From assembly GCA_964019135.1 (NCBI GenBank), contig CAXHSH010000284.1:62001-126000 (forward strand): a stretch of 64,000 bases of DNA. Direction: 5' to 3'. Positions within the stretch are counted from its first letter, which is position 1; each line of letters opens with the position of its first letter. The position numbers and the translations under genes are program-made. Under the pieces are notes generated by a model. It was not told the origin of the DNA, searched no databases, and worked only from the letters and a program-made list of their open reading frames with translations. The DNA is from Arenicola marina. Lineage: Eukaryota > Annelida > Polychaeta > Arenicolidae. Below are positions 49,774 to 62,737 of this stretch, one piece after another.

Positions 49774-51122
49774 ACTGTAGATGGTTTGGGACGGCGTTAT
49801 ATACCTGACCTCGTCTACTGTTGCCTCAAGATGTGGGATAATCTTTAAATAGTTATCAGATAATCCATGTGTGTCCAACAATGCGTGTTATTGGGATGGG
49901 TTGTCTACGATTGAGGCCAGACAGTTTACCAACTATATCAAGCGAGGCTCATGATTCGCACGCGCCGTGAACACGGACTCTCTAGCTGCTTCAGACCACA
50001 CTCGCCAGGCGGCGCTATCGTACGGCTTGGGCTGGATATTGCCAACCGGTAGTGCTAAAATCTGTCATCTTTACAAGGAACTTGGAAGAGTCTTATATTT
50101 TAAAGCGTTCAAGCGATTTAAATGTTGCGACATATCTACGATACGAATATACTTGATACAACCTGCGTGTTGCCCATACTCTTTTCTTTTATGTAGAGCC
50201 GGAGTTTATTTGGATGACAGTACCTTCTTTAGACGACAGCAGCATATATACTTTAAGATCTGTTGCCAGTTGATGACATAAATAAATAAATCTCTGCCGG
50301 TGATCATCGCGTTTTCTTACAGTCTCTGAGTGATATTTCATGTATTTTGCCTTGTTTGATGCGCTTCTTGGGAAACGTTTGTTTCAATGACGTCTCGCGT
50401 AACCCGGGGCGATAGGCGGCGTGGTCGCAGCAACTGACGGCGCCAAATTCTATATTTTCTCATTAGATTCAGCACACAGGTAGTGGACAGATGTGTGTGG
50501 ACATCCGTCTCTTGAGACTGTAACGATGCGATCAGGACAGAAATACACTGGTGCAGGTAGGTAAGTTACCCTGTTAACGTCACACATCGATAAGTTGCGC
50601 GTCGAAAAGTATATAGTGTCAAGTAGGGCCTCTAATATGGTCGTATATAACAGTCATATGCATGTCAGTTGCCTATGTCTGAGAGGGGGCTGATTTGTTA
50701 CTATTGAGTGGGCAGACTGATACACGTTTGGCAAAATTTTGCCGTATTTATTCCTTCGTGGGGACGTTTTGGCGTTTGTCGACCGCATTAGACGCAGATT
50801 CCGTGGGTCCCTGTGACGTTTAAAGCTGGAGGATTGTTCCGGTGAGTGGGTGGGGGGAGGGGGGGGGGGAATGCATAGCTAAACAACTGCAACGTCAACC
50901 TATGCTTTATTTGCTATTAAAATCAAGTTATTTTATTACTGTAAAATGTTTCATATGGCAGAAATATGCAAACTTGGTTATCAATTTAGTAATAGCATGG
51001 AGTTGAAAAAGAAGGGCTTTCCATTACTTATCATGGGGATGCCACCATTTGGTGCGTAACCTCAATATGGGTCTAAAATCAATCTTTTGTCGAGTATTAC
51101 TGAGTAGATTTGGTGACATGTA
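49774..51122. other. Left spacer, unit 12
   Basis: Type A-linked form. The G-run is split by an A (G6-A-G11; the longer part is 50859-50869). The inverted repeat has the GTCATAT change, and GGCGTTTGTCGACC replaces GGCGTGTGTCGACC. No gene seen. Confidence 0.85.
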
Positions 51123-52519
51123 ATCCAGAATACGAAATCCCCATGGACGCTGGGCGGTGACAATGGATCCAGAATACGACTTCATCATGGTCACTGCGCG
51201 GTACCACGGGATCCAGAATACGACTTCACCATGGTCACTGGGCGGCACCGTTGGATCCAGAATATGACGTAACCATGGTCACTTGGGGGTTCAATGGGAT
51301 CCGGAATACGACATCACCATGCTCACTGGGCGGGGGCAAGGGATCCATAATACGACGTCATCATGGACGCTGGGCGGTGTCATTTTACGAAGAATACGAC
51401 GCCACCTTGGTCACTGGGCGGTGCTTTGGGATCCAGAATACGACGTCACCATGGTCACAGGGGTGTTCCACGGGATCCTGAATACGACGTCACCTTGGTC
51501 ACTGGGCTGTGTCATGGCATCCAGCATACGACGTCACCTTGGTCACTGGGCGGTGTCTTGGTACGAAGAATACGACGCCACATTGGTCACTGGGCGGTGC
51601 TTTGGAGTGCAGAATACAACGTCACCATGGTCACTGGGCTGTGTCATGGCATCCAGCATACGACGTCACCTTGGTCACTGGGCGGTGTCATGGTACGAAG
51701 AATACGACGCCACATTGGTCACTGGGCGGTGCTTTGGGGTGCAGAATACAACGTCACCATGGTCACTGGGCGGTGACAAGGGATCCAGAATACCACGCCG
51801 CCATAGTCACCGGGCGGTTTCATGGGATTCAGAATGCGATATCCCCATGGTCACTGGATCCAGAATGCGACGTCACCATGGTCACTGGGCGGTGGCATGG
51901 GATCCATAATACCACGTCACGATGGTCACTGGGCGGTACCATGGGATCCAGAATACTTCACCATGCTTATTGGGCAGCACCATTGGATCCAGAATATGAC
52001 GTCACCATGGTCCCTTTGGGGTTCAATGGGTTCCGGAATACGAAATGACCATGCTCACTGGGCGGCGACAAGGGATCCATAATACGACGTCACGGTGGTC
52101 CCTACGTGTCGCCATCGGATCCAGAATACGACATCAGCATGGTCACTGAGAGATGCCATGAAATCCAGAATACGACGTCACCATGGTCCCTGGCGGTGCC
52201 ATGGGATCCAGGATACGACGTCACCATGGTCACTGGGCGGTGCTATGGGATTCAGAATGCGATATCTCCATGGTCACTGGATCCAGAATACGACGTCACC
52301 ATGGTCGCTGGCGGTGTCATGGTATCCAGAATACGTCGTCACTATGGTCACTGGGCGGTGCCATGAGATCCAGAATGCGATATCACCGCCATGGGACCAA
52401 GAATGCGACATCACGATGGTCGCTGGCCGGTGCCATGGGATCTAGAATACGTCTTCACCATGGTCAGTGGACGGTTCCATGGGATCCAGAATACGACGTC
52501 ACCATGGTCACTGGACGCC
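51123..52519. repeat. 44-bp minisatellite block, unit 12 (1397 bp)
   Basis: Like units 5 and 9 but with a 132-bp tandem duplication. The segment starting CTGTGTCATGGCATCCAGC near 51506 is repeated near 51638, with a few base changes between the two copies. No 118-bp higher-order copies. Confidence 0.92.
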
Positions 52520-53498
52520 GTAATGAGTTCCACGGGAAAACGTCACCCTAGAAGTAAGAGATATGTTCATGTTCTGGAGCATTATCTGACGCGGGTTGAA
52601 CTAGGCGGTATGGGAGTTTATCACTGTAGTCGTTTGCCATGGCCGCTGGCTTCGGTCTAACGATGCACTGGAATTTGATCACCCATGACATTTTCCCATA
52701 GGTTAATATTAATAGAGAATCATGGGAATGTTATATGTGAAGCGATGATTACCATCGTGGTAAAGTTTGGGATGCGACGAGGCTGGAGGTTACATACCAA
52801 TAGAAACCACCACCCCCATGTTACGTAATGCAATAACCCAAATTTTCAGACCCATGCTAGAAAAAAATCGGTACCCATGTTTGACTATATGGGCCGCGGG
52901 AAATGGAAAAGATAGAGCAAGTATCCAACTTTACTTTAAAAACAAACAGAACAGAGGTTGACGTGCGATATCTTTAGCTACAACCCATAGTATGACACCC
53001 CCCCCTAGCGCGACCCGCCGGAAATTAGATACCCAGCGAATCAGCATGTGATGAGGTCGACCGAACAACGCACCCGTAACATCCGCAACCATGATTCAAT
53101 ACGCCACAGACTAATGCAACAGGTAGTAATCTGGCCAAACATTAGTAAAAGAAACTACATATGCAAAGAAAGAAATAACCAGTAACCATATAACCCTGAT
53201 ATACGACCATATTTTAGGCACTACTTGACGGTATATACTTGTCTACGCAGCCACGACGACCTATTGATGTGTAACCTGGCGCGCTTGTAGTCATCAGGTC
53301 CCCATCAACCGTCCCTGTGACAGGGCAAAGATGTATATCATAAGGGCCATTTATAGTGAATGTGAATTTACTATTTGAGGACATCTTTAAGGCGAAACGT
53401 GTAACAATTGCTGGTGCTTGAAGGTAGTGGAGACGAATGGAAAAGAATGGAGAGAGAAAAACAGTATAGATGTTAAAAAAATGGTTGCGAAAACAAAA
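52520..53498. other. Right spacer, unit 12 (recombinant)
   Basis: 979 bp. Type B markers run up to about 53355 (C8 run, TTAGATACCC, AGAAAGAAAT, GGGCCATTTATAGTG). Type A follows at ACAGTATAGATG (53461), leading into a type A 5S gene. No gene seen. Confidence 0.85.
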
Positions 53499-53616
53499 GT
53501 CTACAACACCCGGTATTCCCAGGCGGTCACCCATCCTAGTACTAACCGGGCCCAACGTTGCTTAACTACGGGGATCGGACGAGAACCGGTGCTTTCAACG
53601 TGGTATGGCCGTAGGC
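53499..53616 (-). rRNA. 5S rRNA, copy 13 (type A, recombinant unit)
   Basis: A complete type A copy (A54, A90) joined to a type B right spacer and a minisatellite without 118-bp copies, a combination found only here. The TATA-like box is at 53640-53646; the terminator is intact. Confidence 0.95.
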
Positions 53617-54958
53617 ACTGTAGATGGTTTGGGACGGCGTTATATACCTGACCTCGTCTACTGTTGCCTCAAGATGTGGGATAATCTTTAAATAGTTATC
53701 AGATAATCCATGTGTGTCCAACAATGCGTGTTATTGGGATGGGTTGTCTACGATTGAGGCCAGACAGTTTACCAACTATATCAAGCGAGGCTCATGATTC
53801 GCACGCGCCGTGAACACGGACTCTCTAGCTGCTTCAGACCACACTCGCCAGGCGGCGCTATCGTACGGCTTGGGCTGGATATTGCCAACCGGTAGTGCTA
53901 AAATCTGTCATCTTTACAAGGAACTTGGAAGAGTCTTATATTTTAAAGCGTTCAAGCGATTTAAATGTTGCGACATATCTACGATACGAATATACTTGAT
54001 ACAACCTGCGTGTTGCCCATACTCTTTTCTTTTATGTAGAGCCGGAGTTTATTTGGATGACAGTACCTTCTTTAGACGACAGCAGCATATATACTTTAAG
54101 ATCTGTTGCCAGTTGATGACATAAATAAATAAATCTCTGCCGGTGATCATCGCGTTTTCTTACAGTCTCTGAGTGATATTTCATGTATTTTGCCTTGTTT
54201 GATGCGCTTCTTGGGAAACGTTTGTTTCAATGACGTCTCGCGTAACCCGGGGCGATAGGCGGCGTGGTCGCAGCAACTGACGGCGCCAAATTCTATATTT
54301 TCTCATTAGATTCAGCACACAGGTAGTGGACAAATGTGTGTGGACATCCGTCTCTTGAGACTGTAACGATGCGATCAGGACAGAAATACACTGGTGCAGG
54401 TAGGTAAGTTACCCTGTTAACGTCACACATCGATAAGTTGCGCGTCGAAAAGTATATAGTGTCAAGTAGGGCCTCTAATATGGTCGTATATAACAGTTAT
54501 ATGCATGTCAGTTGCCTATGTCTGAGAGGGGGCTGATTTGTTACTATTGAGTGGGCAGACTGATACACGTTTGGCAAAATTTTGCCGTATTTATTCCTTT
54601 GTGGGGACGTTTTGGCGTGTGTCGACCGCATTAGACGCAGATTCCGTGGGTCCCTGTGACGTTTAAAGCTGGAGGATTGTTCCGGTGAGTGGGTGGGGGG
54701 GGGGGGATGCATAGCTAAACAACTGCAACGTCAACCTATGCTTTATTTGCTATTAAAATCAAGTTATTTTATTACTGTAAAATGTTTCATATGGCAGAAA
54801 TATGCAAACTTGGTTATCAATTTAGTAATAGCATGGAGTTGAAAAAGAAGGGCTTTCCATTACTTATCATGGGGATGCCACCATTTGGTGCGTAACCTCA
54901 ATATGGGTCTAAAATCAATCTTTTGTCGAGTATTACTGAGTAGATTTGGTGACATGTA
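53617..54958. other. Left spacer, unit 13
   Basis: Type A-linked form with a short G12 run (54695-54706). No gene seen. Confidence 0.85.
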
Positions 54959-56416
54959 ATCCAGAATACGAAATCCCCATGGACGCTGGGCGGTGACAAT
55001 GGATCCAGAATACGACTTCATCATGGTCACTGCGCGGTACCACGGGATCCAGAATACGACTTCACCATGGTCACTGGGCGGCACCGTTGGATCCAGAATA
55101 TGACGAAACCATGGTCACTTGGGGGTTCAATGGGATCCGGAATACGACATCACCATGCTCACTGGGCGGGGGCAAGGGATCCATAATACGACGTCATCAT
55201 GGACGCTGGGCGGTGTCATTGTACGAAGAATACGACGCCACCTTGGTCACTGGGCGGTGCTTTGGGATCCAGAATACGACGTCACCATGGTCACAGGGGT
55301 GTTCCACGGGATCCTGAATACGACGTCACCTTGGTCACTGGGCTGTGTCATGGCATCCAGCATACGACGTCACCTTGGTCACTGGGCGGTGTCATGGTAC
55401 GAAGAATACGACGCCACATTGGTCACTGGGCGGTGCTTTGGGGTGCAGAATACAACGTCACCATGGTCACTGGGCGGTGACAAGGGATCCAGAATACCAC
55501 GCCGCCATAGTCACCGGGCGGTTTCATGGGATTCAGAATGCGATATCCCCATGGTCACTGGATCCAGAATGCGACGTCACCATGGTCACTGGGCGGTGGC
55601 ATGGGATCCATAATACCACGTCACGATGGTCACTGGGCGGTACCATGGGATCCAGAATACTTCACCATGCTTATTGGGCAGCACCATTGGATCCAGAATA
55701 TGACGTCACCATGGTCCCTTTGGGGTTCAATGGGTTCCGGAATACGAAATGACCATGCTCACTGGGCGGCGACAAGGGATCCATAATACGACGTCACGGT
55801 GGTCCCTACGTGTCGCCATCGGATCCAGAATACGACATCAGCATGGTCACTGAGAGATGCCATGAAATCCAGAATACCACGTCACCATGGTCACTGGGTG
55901 GTAGCATGGGATCCACAATGCGATATCCCCATGCTGACTGGATCCAGAATGCAACGTCATCATGGTCACTGCCAATGCAATGGGATGCAGAATACGTCGT
56001 CACTATGGTCACTGGGCGGTGCCTTGAGATCCAGAATGCGATATCCCCATGCTGACTGGATCCAGAATGCAACGTCATCATGGTCACTGGCGATGCAATG
56101 GGATGCAGAATACGTCGTCACTATGGTCACTGGGCGGTGCCATGAGATCCAGAATGCGATATCCCCATGCTGACTGGATCCAGAATGCAACGTCATCATG
56201 GTCACTGGCGATGCAATGGGATGCAGAATACGTCGTCACTATGGTCACTGGGCGGTGCCATGAGATCCAGAATGCGATATCACCGCCATGGGACCAAGAA
56301 TGCGACATCACGATGGTCGCTGGCCGGTGCCATGGGATCCAGAATACGTCTTCACCATGGTCAGTGGACGGTTCCATGGGATCCAGAAAACGACGTCACC
56401 ATGGTCACTGGACGCC
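54959..56416. repeat. 44-bp minisatellite block, unit 13 (1458 bp)
   Basis: The left part is like unit 5. Near 55870 it passes directly into the sequence leading to the 118-bp triplication (CACTGGGTGGTAGCATGGG), so several middle monomers are missing. CATGACGAAACC near 55108 shows a private change. Confidence 0.93.
55931..56284. repeat. 118-bp higher-order repeat, 3 copies (unit 13)
   Basis: Copies start at 55931, 56049 and 56167. The first has CACTGCCAATGC and GGTGCCTTGAG, both private. Confidence 0.9.
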
Positions 56417-57395
56417 GTAATGAGTTCAACGGGAAAACGTCACCCTAGAAGTAGGAGATATGTTCATGTTCTGGAGCATTATCTGACGCGGGTTGAACTA
56501 GGCGGTATGGGAGTTTATCACTGTAGTCGTTTGCCATGGCCGCTGGCTTCGGTCTAACGATGCACTGGAATTTGATCACCCATGACATTTTCCCATAGGT
56601 TAATATTAATAGAGAATCATGGGAATGTTATATGTGAAGCGATGATTACCATCGTGGTAAAGTTTGGGATGCGACGAGGCTGGAGGTTACATACCAATAG
56701 AAACCACCACCCCCATGTTACGTAATGCAATAACCCAAATTTTCAAACCCATGCTAGAAAAAAATCGGTACCCATGTTTGACTATATGGGCCGCGGGAAA
56801 TGGAAAAGATAGAGCAAGTATCCAACTTTACTTTAAAAACAAACAGAACAGAGATTGACGTGCGATATCTTTAGCTACAACCCATAGTATGACACCCCAC
56901 CTAGCGCGACCCGCCGGAAATTAGACACCCAGCGAATCAGCATGTGATGAGGTCGACCGAACAACGCACCCGTAACATCCGCAAGCATGATTCAATACGC
57001 CACAGACTAATGCAACAGGTAGTAATCTGGCCAAACATTAGTAAAAGAAACTACATATGCAAAGAAGGAAATAACCAGTAACCATATAACCCTGATATAC
57101 GACCATATTTTAGGCACTACTTGACGGTATATACTTGTCTACGCAGCCACGACGACCTATTGATGTGTAACCTGGAGCGCATGTAGTCATAAGGTCCCCA
57201 TCAACCGTCCCTGTGACAGGGCAAAGATGTATATCATAAGGGTAATTTTATGGTGAATGTGAATTTACTATTTGAGGACATCTTTAAGGCGAAACGTGTA
57301 ACAATTGCTGGTGCTTGAAGGTAGTGGAGACGAATGGAAAAGAATGGAGAGAGAAAAACAGTATAGATGTTAAAAAAATGGTTGCGAAAACAAAA
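56417..57395. other. Right spacer, unit 13
   Basis: Standard 979-bp type A form with CCCCACCTAG breaking the C-run. No gene seen. Confidence 0.85.
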
Positions 57396-57513
57396 GTCTA
57401 CAACACCCGGTATTCCCAGGCGGTCACCCATCCTAGTACTAACCGGGCCCAACGTTGCTTAACTACGGGGATCGGACGAAAACCGGTGCTTTCAACGTGG
57501 TATGGCCGTAGGC
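57396..57513 (-). pseudogene. 5S rRNA, copy 14 (type A, internal TTTT)
   Basis: A full-length copy with C34 changed to T, so the gene strand reads CGGTTTTCGTCC where others read CGGTTCTCGTCC. This makes a run of four T at 32-35, a possible early Pol III stop, and changes a conserved loop C base. The TATA-like box (57537-57543) and terminator are intact. It may be inactive; Pol III can read through a weak T4, so this is less certain than for copy 12. Confidence 0.72.
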
Positions 57514-58861
57514 ACTGTAGATGGTTTGGGACGGCGTTATATACCTGACCTCGTCTACTGTTGCCTCAAGATGTGGGATAATCTTTAAATAGTTATCAGA
57601 TAATCCATGTGTGTCCAACAATGCGTGTTATTGGGATGGGTTGTCTACGATTGAGGCCAGACAGTTTACCAACTATATCAAGCGAGGCTCATGATTCGCA
57701 CGCGCCGTGAACACGGACTCTCTAGCTGCTTCAGACCACACTCGCCAGGCGGCGCTATCGTACGGCTTGGGCTGGATATTGCCAACCGGTAGTGCTAAAA
57801 TCTGTCATCTTTACAAGGAACTTGGAAGAGTCTTATATTTTAAAGCGTTCAAGCGATTTAAATGTTGCGACATATCTACGATACGAATATACTTGATACA
57901 ACCTGCGTGTTGCCCATACTCTTTTCTTTTATGTAGAGCCGGAGTTTATTTGGATGACAGTACCTTCTTTAGACGACAGCAGCATATATACTTTAAGATC
58001 TGTTGCCAGTTGATGACATAAATAAATAAATCTCTGCCGGTGATCATCGCGTTTTCTTACAGTCTCTGAGTGATATTTCATGTATTTTGCCTTGTTTGAT
58101 GCGCTTCTTGGGAAACGTTTGTTTCAATGACGTCTCGCGTAACCCGGGGCGATAGGCGGCGTGGTCGCAGCAACTGACGGCGCCAAATTCTATATTTTCT
58201 CATTAGATTCAGCACACAGGTAGTGGACAGATGTGTGTGGACATCCGTCTCTTGAGACTGTAACGATGCGATCAGGACAGAAATACACTGGTGCAGGTAG
58301 GTAAGTTACCCTGTTAACGTCACACATCGATAAGTTGCGCGTCGAAAAGTATATAGTGTCAAGTAGGGCCTCTAATATGGTCGTATATAACAGTTATATG
58401 CATGTCAGTTGCCTATGTCTGAGAGGGGGCTGATTTGTTACTATTGAGTGGGCAGACTGATACACGTTTGGCAAAATTTTGCCGTATTTATTCCTTCGTG
58501 GGGACGTTTTGGCGTGTGTCGACCGCATTAGACGCAGATTCCGTGGGTCCCTGTGACGTTTAAAGCTGGAGGATTGTTCCGGTGAGTGGGTGGGGGGGGG
58601 GGGGGGGGAATGCATAGCTAAACAACTGCAACGTCAACCTATGCTTTATTTGCTATTAAAATCAAGTTATTTTATTACTGTAAAATGTTTCATATGGCAG
58701 AAATATGCAAACTTGGTTATCAATTTAGTAATAGCATGGAGTTGAAAAAGAAGGGCTTTCCATTACTTATCATGGGGATGCCACCATTTGGTGCGTAACC
58801 TCAATATGGGTCTAAAATCAATCTTTTGTCGAGTATTACTGAGTAGATTTGGTGACATGTA
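57514..58861. other. Left spacer, unit 14
   Basis: Type A-linked form, G17 (58592-58608). No gene seen. Confidence 0.85.
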
Positions 58862-60297
58862 ATCCAGAATACGAAATCCCCATGGACGCTGGGCGGTGAC
58901 AATGGATCCAGAATACGACTTCATCATGGTCACTGCGCGGTACCACGGGATCCAGAATACGACTTCACCATGGTCACTGGGCGGCACCGTTGGATCCAGA
59001 ATATGACGTAACCATGGTCACTTGGGGGTTCAATGGGATCCGGAATACGACATCACCATGCTCACTGGGCGGGGGCAAGGGATCCATAATACGACGTCAC
59101 GGTGGTCCCTACGTGTCGCCATCGGATCCAGAATACGACATCAGCATGGTCACTGAGAGATGCCATGAAATCCAGAATACGACGTCACCATGGTCCCTGG
59201 CGGTGCCATGGGATCCAGGATACGACGTCACCATGGTCACTGGGCGGTGCTATGGGATTCAGAATGCGATATCTCCATGGTCACAGGGGTGTTCCACGGG
59301 ATCCTGATCCGTCATCATGGACGCTGGGCGGTGTCATTGTACGAAGAATACGACGCCACCTTGGTCACTGGGCGGTGCTTTGGGATCCAGAATACGACGT
59401 CACCATGGTCACAGGGGTGTTCCACGGGATCCTGAATACGACGTCACCTTGGTCACTGGGCGGTGTCATGGTACGAAGAATACGACGCCACATTGGTCAC
59501 TGGGCGGTGCTTTGGGGTGCAGAATACAACGTCACCATGGTCACTGGGCGGTGACAAGGGATCCAGAATACCACGCCGCCATAGTCACCGGGCGGTTTCA
59601 TGGGATTCAGAATGCGATATCCCCATGGTCACTGGATCCAGAATGCGACGTCACCATGGTCACTGGGCGGTGGCATGGGATCCATAATACCACGTCACGA
59701 TGGTCACTGGGCGGTACCATGGGATCCAGAATACTTCACCATGCTTATTGGGCAGCACCATTGGATCCAGAATATGACGTCACCATGGTCCCTTTGGGGT
59801 TCAATGGGTTCCGGAATACGAAATGACCATGCTCACTGGGCGGCGACAAGGGATCCATAATACGACGTCACGGTGGTCCCTACGTGTCGCCATCGGATCC
59901 AGAATACGACATCAGCATGGTCACTGAGAGATGCCATGAAATCCAGAATACGACGTCACCATGGTCCCTGGCGGTGCCATGGGATCCAGGATACGACGTC
60001 ACCATGGTCACTGGGCGGTGCTATGGGATTCAGAATGCGATATCTCCATGGTCACTGGATCCAGAATACGACGTCACCATGATCGCTGGCGGTGTCATGG
60101 TATCCAGAATACGTCGTCACTATGGTCACTGGGCGGTGCCATGAGATCCAGAATGCGATATCACCGCCATGGGACCAAGAATGCGACATCACGATGGTCG
60201 CTGGCCGGTGCCATGGGATCTAGAATACGTCTTCACCATGGTCAGTGGACGGTTCCATGGGATCCAGAATACGACGTCACCATGGTCACTGGACGCC
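58862..60297. repeat. 44-bp minisatellite block, unit 14 (rearranged)
   Basis: The block contains about 190 bp near its left end (59097-59283) that repeats sequence found near its right end (about 59875-60055). Next comes a broken monomer GGGATCCTGATCCGTCATC near 59298-59316. No 118-bp higher-order copies. CATGATCGCTGG replaces CATGGTCGCTGG near 60079. Confidence 0.92.
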
Positions 60298-61276
60298 GTA
60301 ATGAGTTCCACGGGAAAACGTCACCCTAGAAGTAAGAGATATGTTCATGTTCTGGAGCATTATCTGACGCGGGTTGAACTAGGCGGTATGGGAGTTTATC
60401 ACTGTAGTCGTTTGCCATGGCCGCTGGCTTCGGTCTAACGATGCACTGGAATTTGATCACCCATGACATTTTCCCATAGGTTAATATTAATAGAGAATCA
60501 TGGGAATGTTATATGTGAAGCGATGATTACCATCGTGGTAAAGTTTGGGATGCGACGAGGCTGGAGGTTACATACCAATAGAAACCACCACCCCCATGTT
60601 ACGTAATGCAATAACCCAAATTTTCAGACCCATGCTAGAAAAAAATCGGTACCCATGTTTGACTATATGGGCCGCGGGAAATGGAAAAGATAGAGCAAGT
60701 ATCCAACTTTACTTTAAAAACAAACAGAACAGAGGTTGACGTGCGATATCTTTAGCTACAACCCATAGTATGACACCCCCCCCTAGCGCGACCCGCCGGA
60801 AATTAGATACCCAGCGAATCAGCATGTGATGAGGTCGACCGAACAACGCACCCGTAACATCCGCAACCATGATTCAATACGCCACAGACTAATGCAACAG
60901 GTAGTAATCTGGCCAAACATTAGTAAAAGAAACTACATATGCAAAGAAAGAAATAACCAGTAACCATATAACCCTGATATACGACCATATTTTAGGCACT
61001 ACTTGACGGTATATACTTGTCTACGCAGCCACGACGACCTATTGATGTGTAACCTGGCGCGCTTGTAGTCATCAGGTCCCCATCAACCGTCCCTGTGACA
61101 GGGCAAAGATGTATATCATAAGGGCCATTTATAGTCAATGTGAATTTACTATTTGAGGACATCTTTAAGGCGAAACGTGTAACAATTGCTGGTGCTTGAA
61201 GGTAGTGGAGACGAATGGAAAAGAATGGAGAGAGAAAAACAATATAGATGTTAAAAAAATGGTTGCGAAAACAAAA
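60298..61276. other. Right spacer, unit 14
   Basis: 979 bp, type B form. It shares CGCAACCATG and CCTGGCGCGC with the right spacer of unit 12 only. No gene seen. Confidence 0.85.
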
Positions 61277-61394
61277 GTCTACAACACCCGGTATTCCCAG
61301 GCGGCCACCCATCCTAGTACTAACCGGGCCCAACGTTGCTCAACTACGGGGATCGGACGAGAACCGGTGCTTTCAACGTGGTATGGCCGTAGGC
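61277..61394 (-). rRNA. 5S rRNA, copy 15 (type B)
   Basis: A complete type B copy with G54 and G90. The TATA-like box is at 61418-61424; the terminator is intact. Confidence 0.95.
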
Positions 61395-62737
61395 ACTGTA
61401 GATGGTTTGGGACTGCGTTATATACCTGACCTCGTCTACTGTTGCCTAAAGATGTGGGATAATCTTTAAATAGTTATCAGATAATCCATTTGTGTCCGAC
61501 AATGCGTGCTATTGGGATGGGTTGTCTACGATTGAGGCCAGACAGTTTACCAACTATATCAAGCGAGGCTCATGATTCGCACGCGCCGTGAACACGGACT
61601 CTCTAGCTGCTTCAGACCACACTCGCCAGGCGGCGCTATCGTACGGCTTGGGCTGGATATTGCCAACCGGTAGTGCTAAAATCTGTCATCTTTACAAGGA
61701 ACTTGGAAGCGTCTTATATTTTAAAGCGTTCAAGCGATTTAAATGTTGCGACATATCTACGATACGAATATACTTGATACAACCTGCGTGTTGCTCATAC
61801 TCTTTTCTTTTATGTAGAGCCGGAGTTTATTTGGATGACAGTACCTTCTTTAGACGACAGCAGCATATATACTTTAAGATCTGTTGCCAGTTGATGACAT
61901 AAATAAATAAATCTCTGCCGGTGATCATCGCGTTTTCTTACAGTCTCTGAGTGATATTTCATGTATTTTGCCTTGTTTGATGCGCTTCTTGGGAAACGTT
62001 TGTTTCAATGACGTCTCGCGTATCCCGGGGCGATAGGCGGCGTGGTCGCAGCAACTGACGGCGCCAAATTCTATATTTTCTCATTAGATTCAGCACACAG
62101 GTAGTGGACAGATGTGTGTGGACATCCGTCTCTTGAGACTGTAACGATGCGATCAGGACAGAAATACACTGGTGCAGGTAGGGAAGTTACCCTGTTAACG
62201 TCACACATCGATAAGTTGCGCGTCGAAAAGTATATAGTGTCAAGTAGGGCCTCTAATATGGTCGTATATAACAGTCATATGCATGTAAGTTGCCTATGTC
62301 TGGGAGGGGGCTGAATTTGTTACTATTGAGTGGGCAGACTGATACACGTTTGGCAAAATTTTGCCGCATTTATTCCTTCGTGGGGACGTTTTGGCGTGTG
62401 TCGACCGCATTAGACGCAGATTCCGTGGGTCCCTGTGACGTTTAAAGCTGGAGGGTTGTTCTGGTGAGTGGGGGGGGGGGGGGGGATTGCATAGCTAAAC
62501 AACTGCAACGTCAACCTATGCTTTATTTGATATTAAAATAAAGTTATTTTATTACTGTATAATGTTTCATATGGCAGAAATATGCAAACTTGGTTATCAA
62601 TTTAGTAATAGCATGGGGTTGAAAGAAAGGGCTTTCCATTACTTATCATGGGGATGCCACCATTTGGTGCGTAACTTCAATATGGGTCTAAAATCAATCT
62701 TTTGTCAAGTATTACTGAGTAGATTTGGTGACATGTA
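61395..62737. other. Left spacer, unit 15
   Basis: Type B-linked in most positions but with the type A variant GAGGCCAGACAG near 61535. G16 is at 62470-62485. The inverted repeat has the GTCATAT change, and GTAGGGAAGTTACC is private. No gene seen. Confidence 0.85.
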
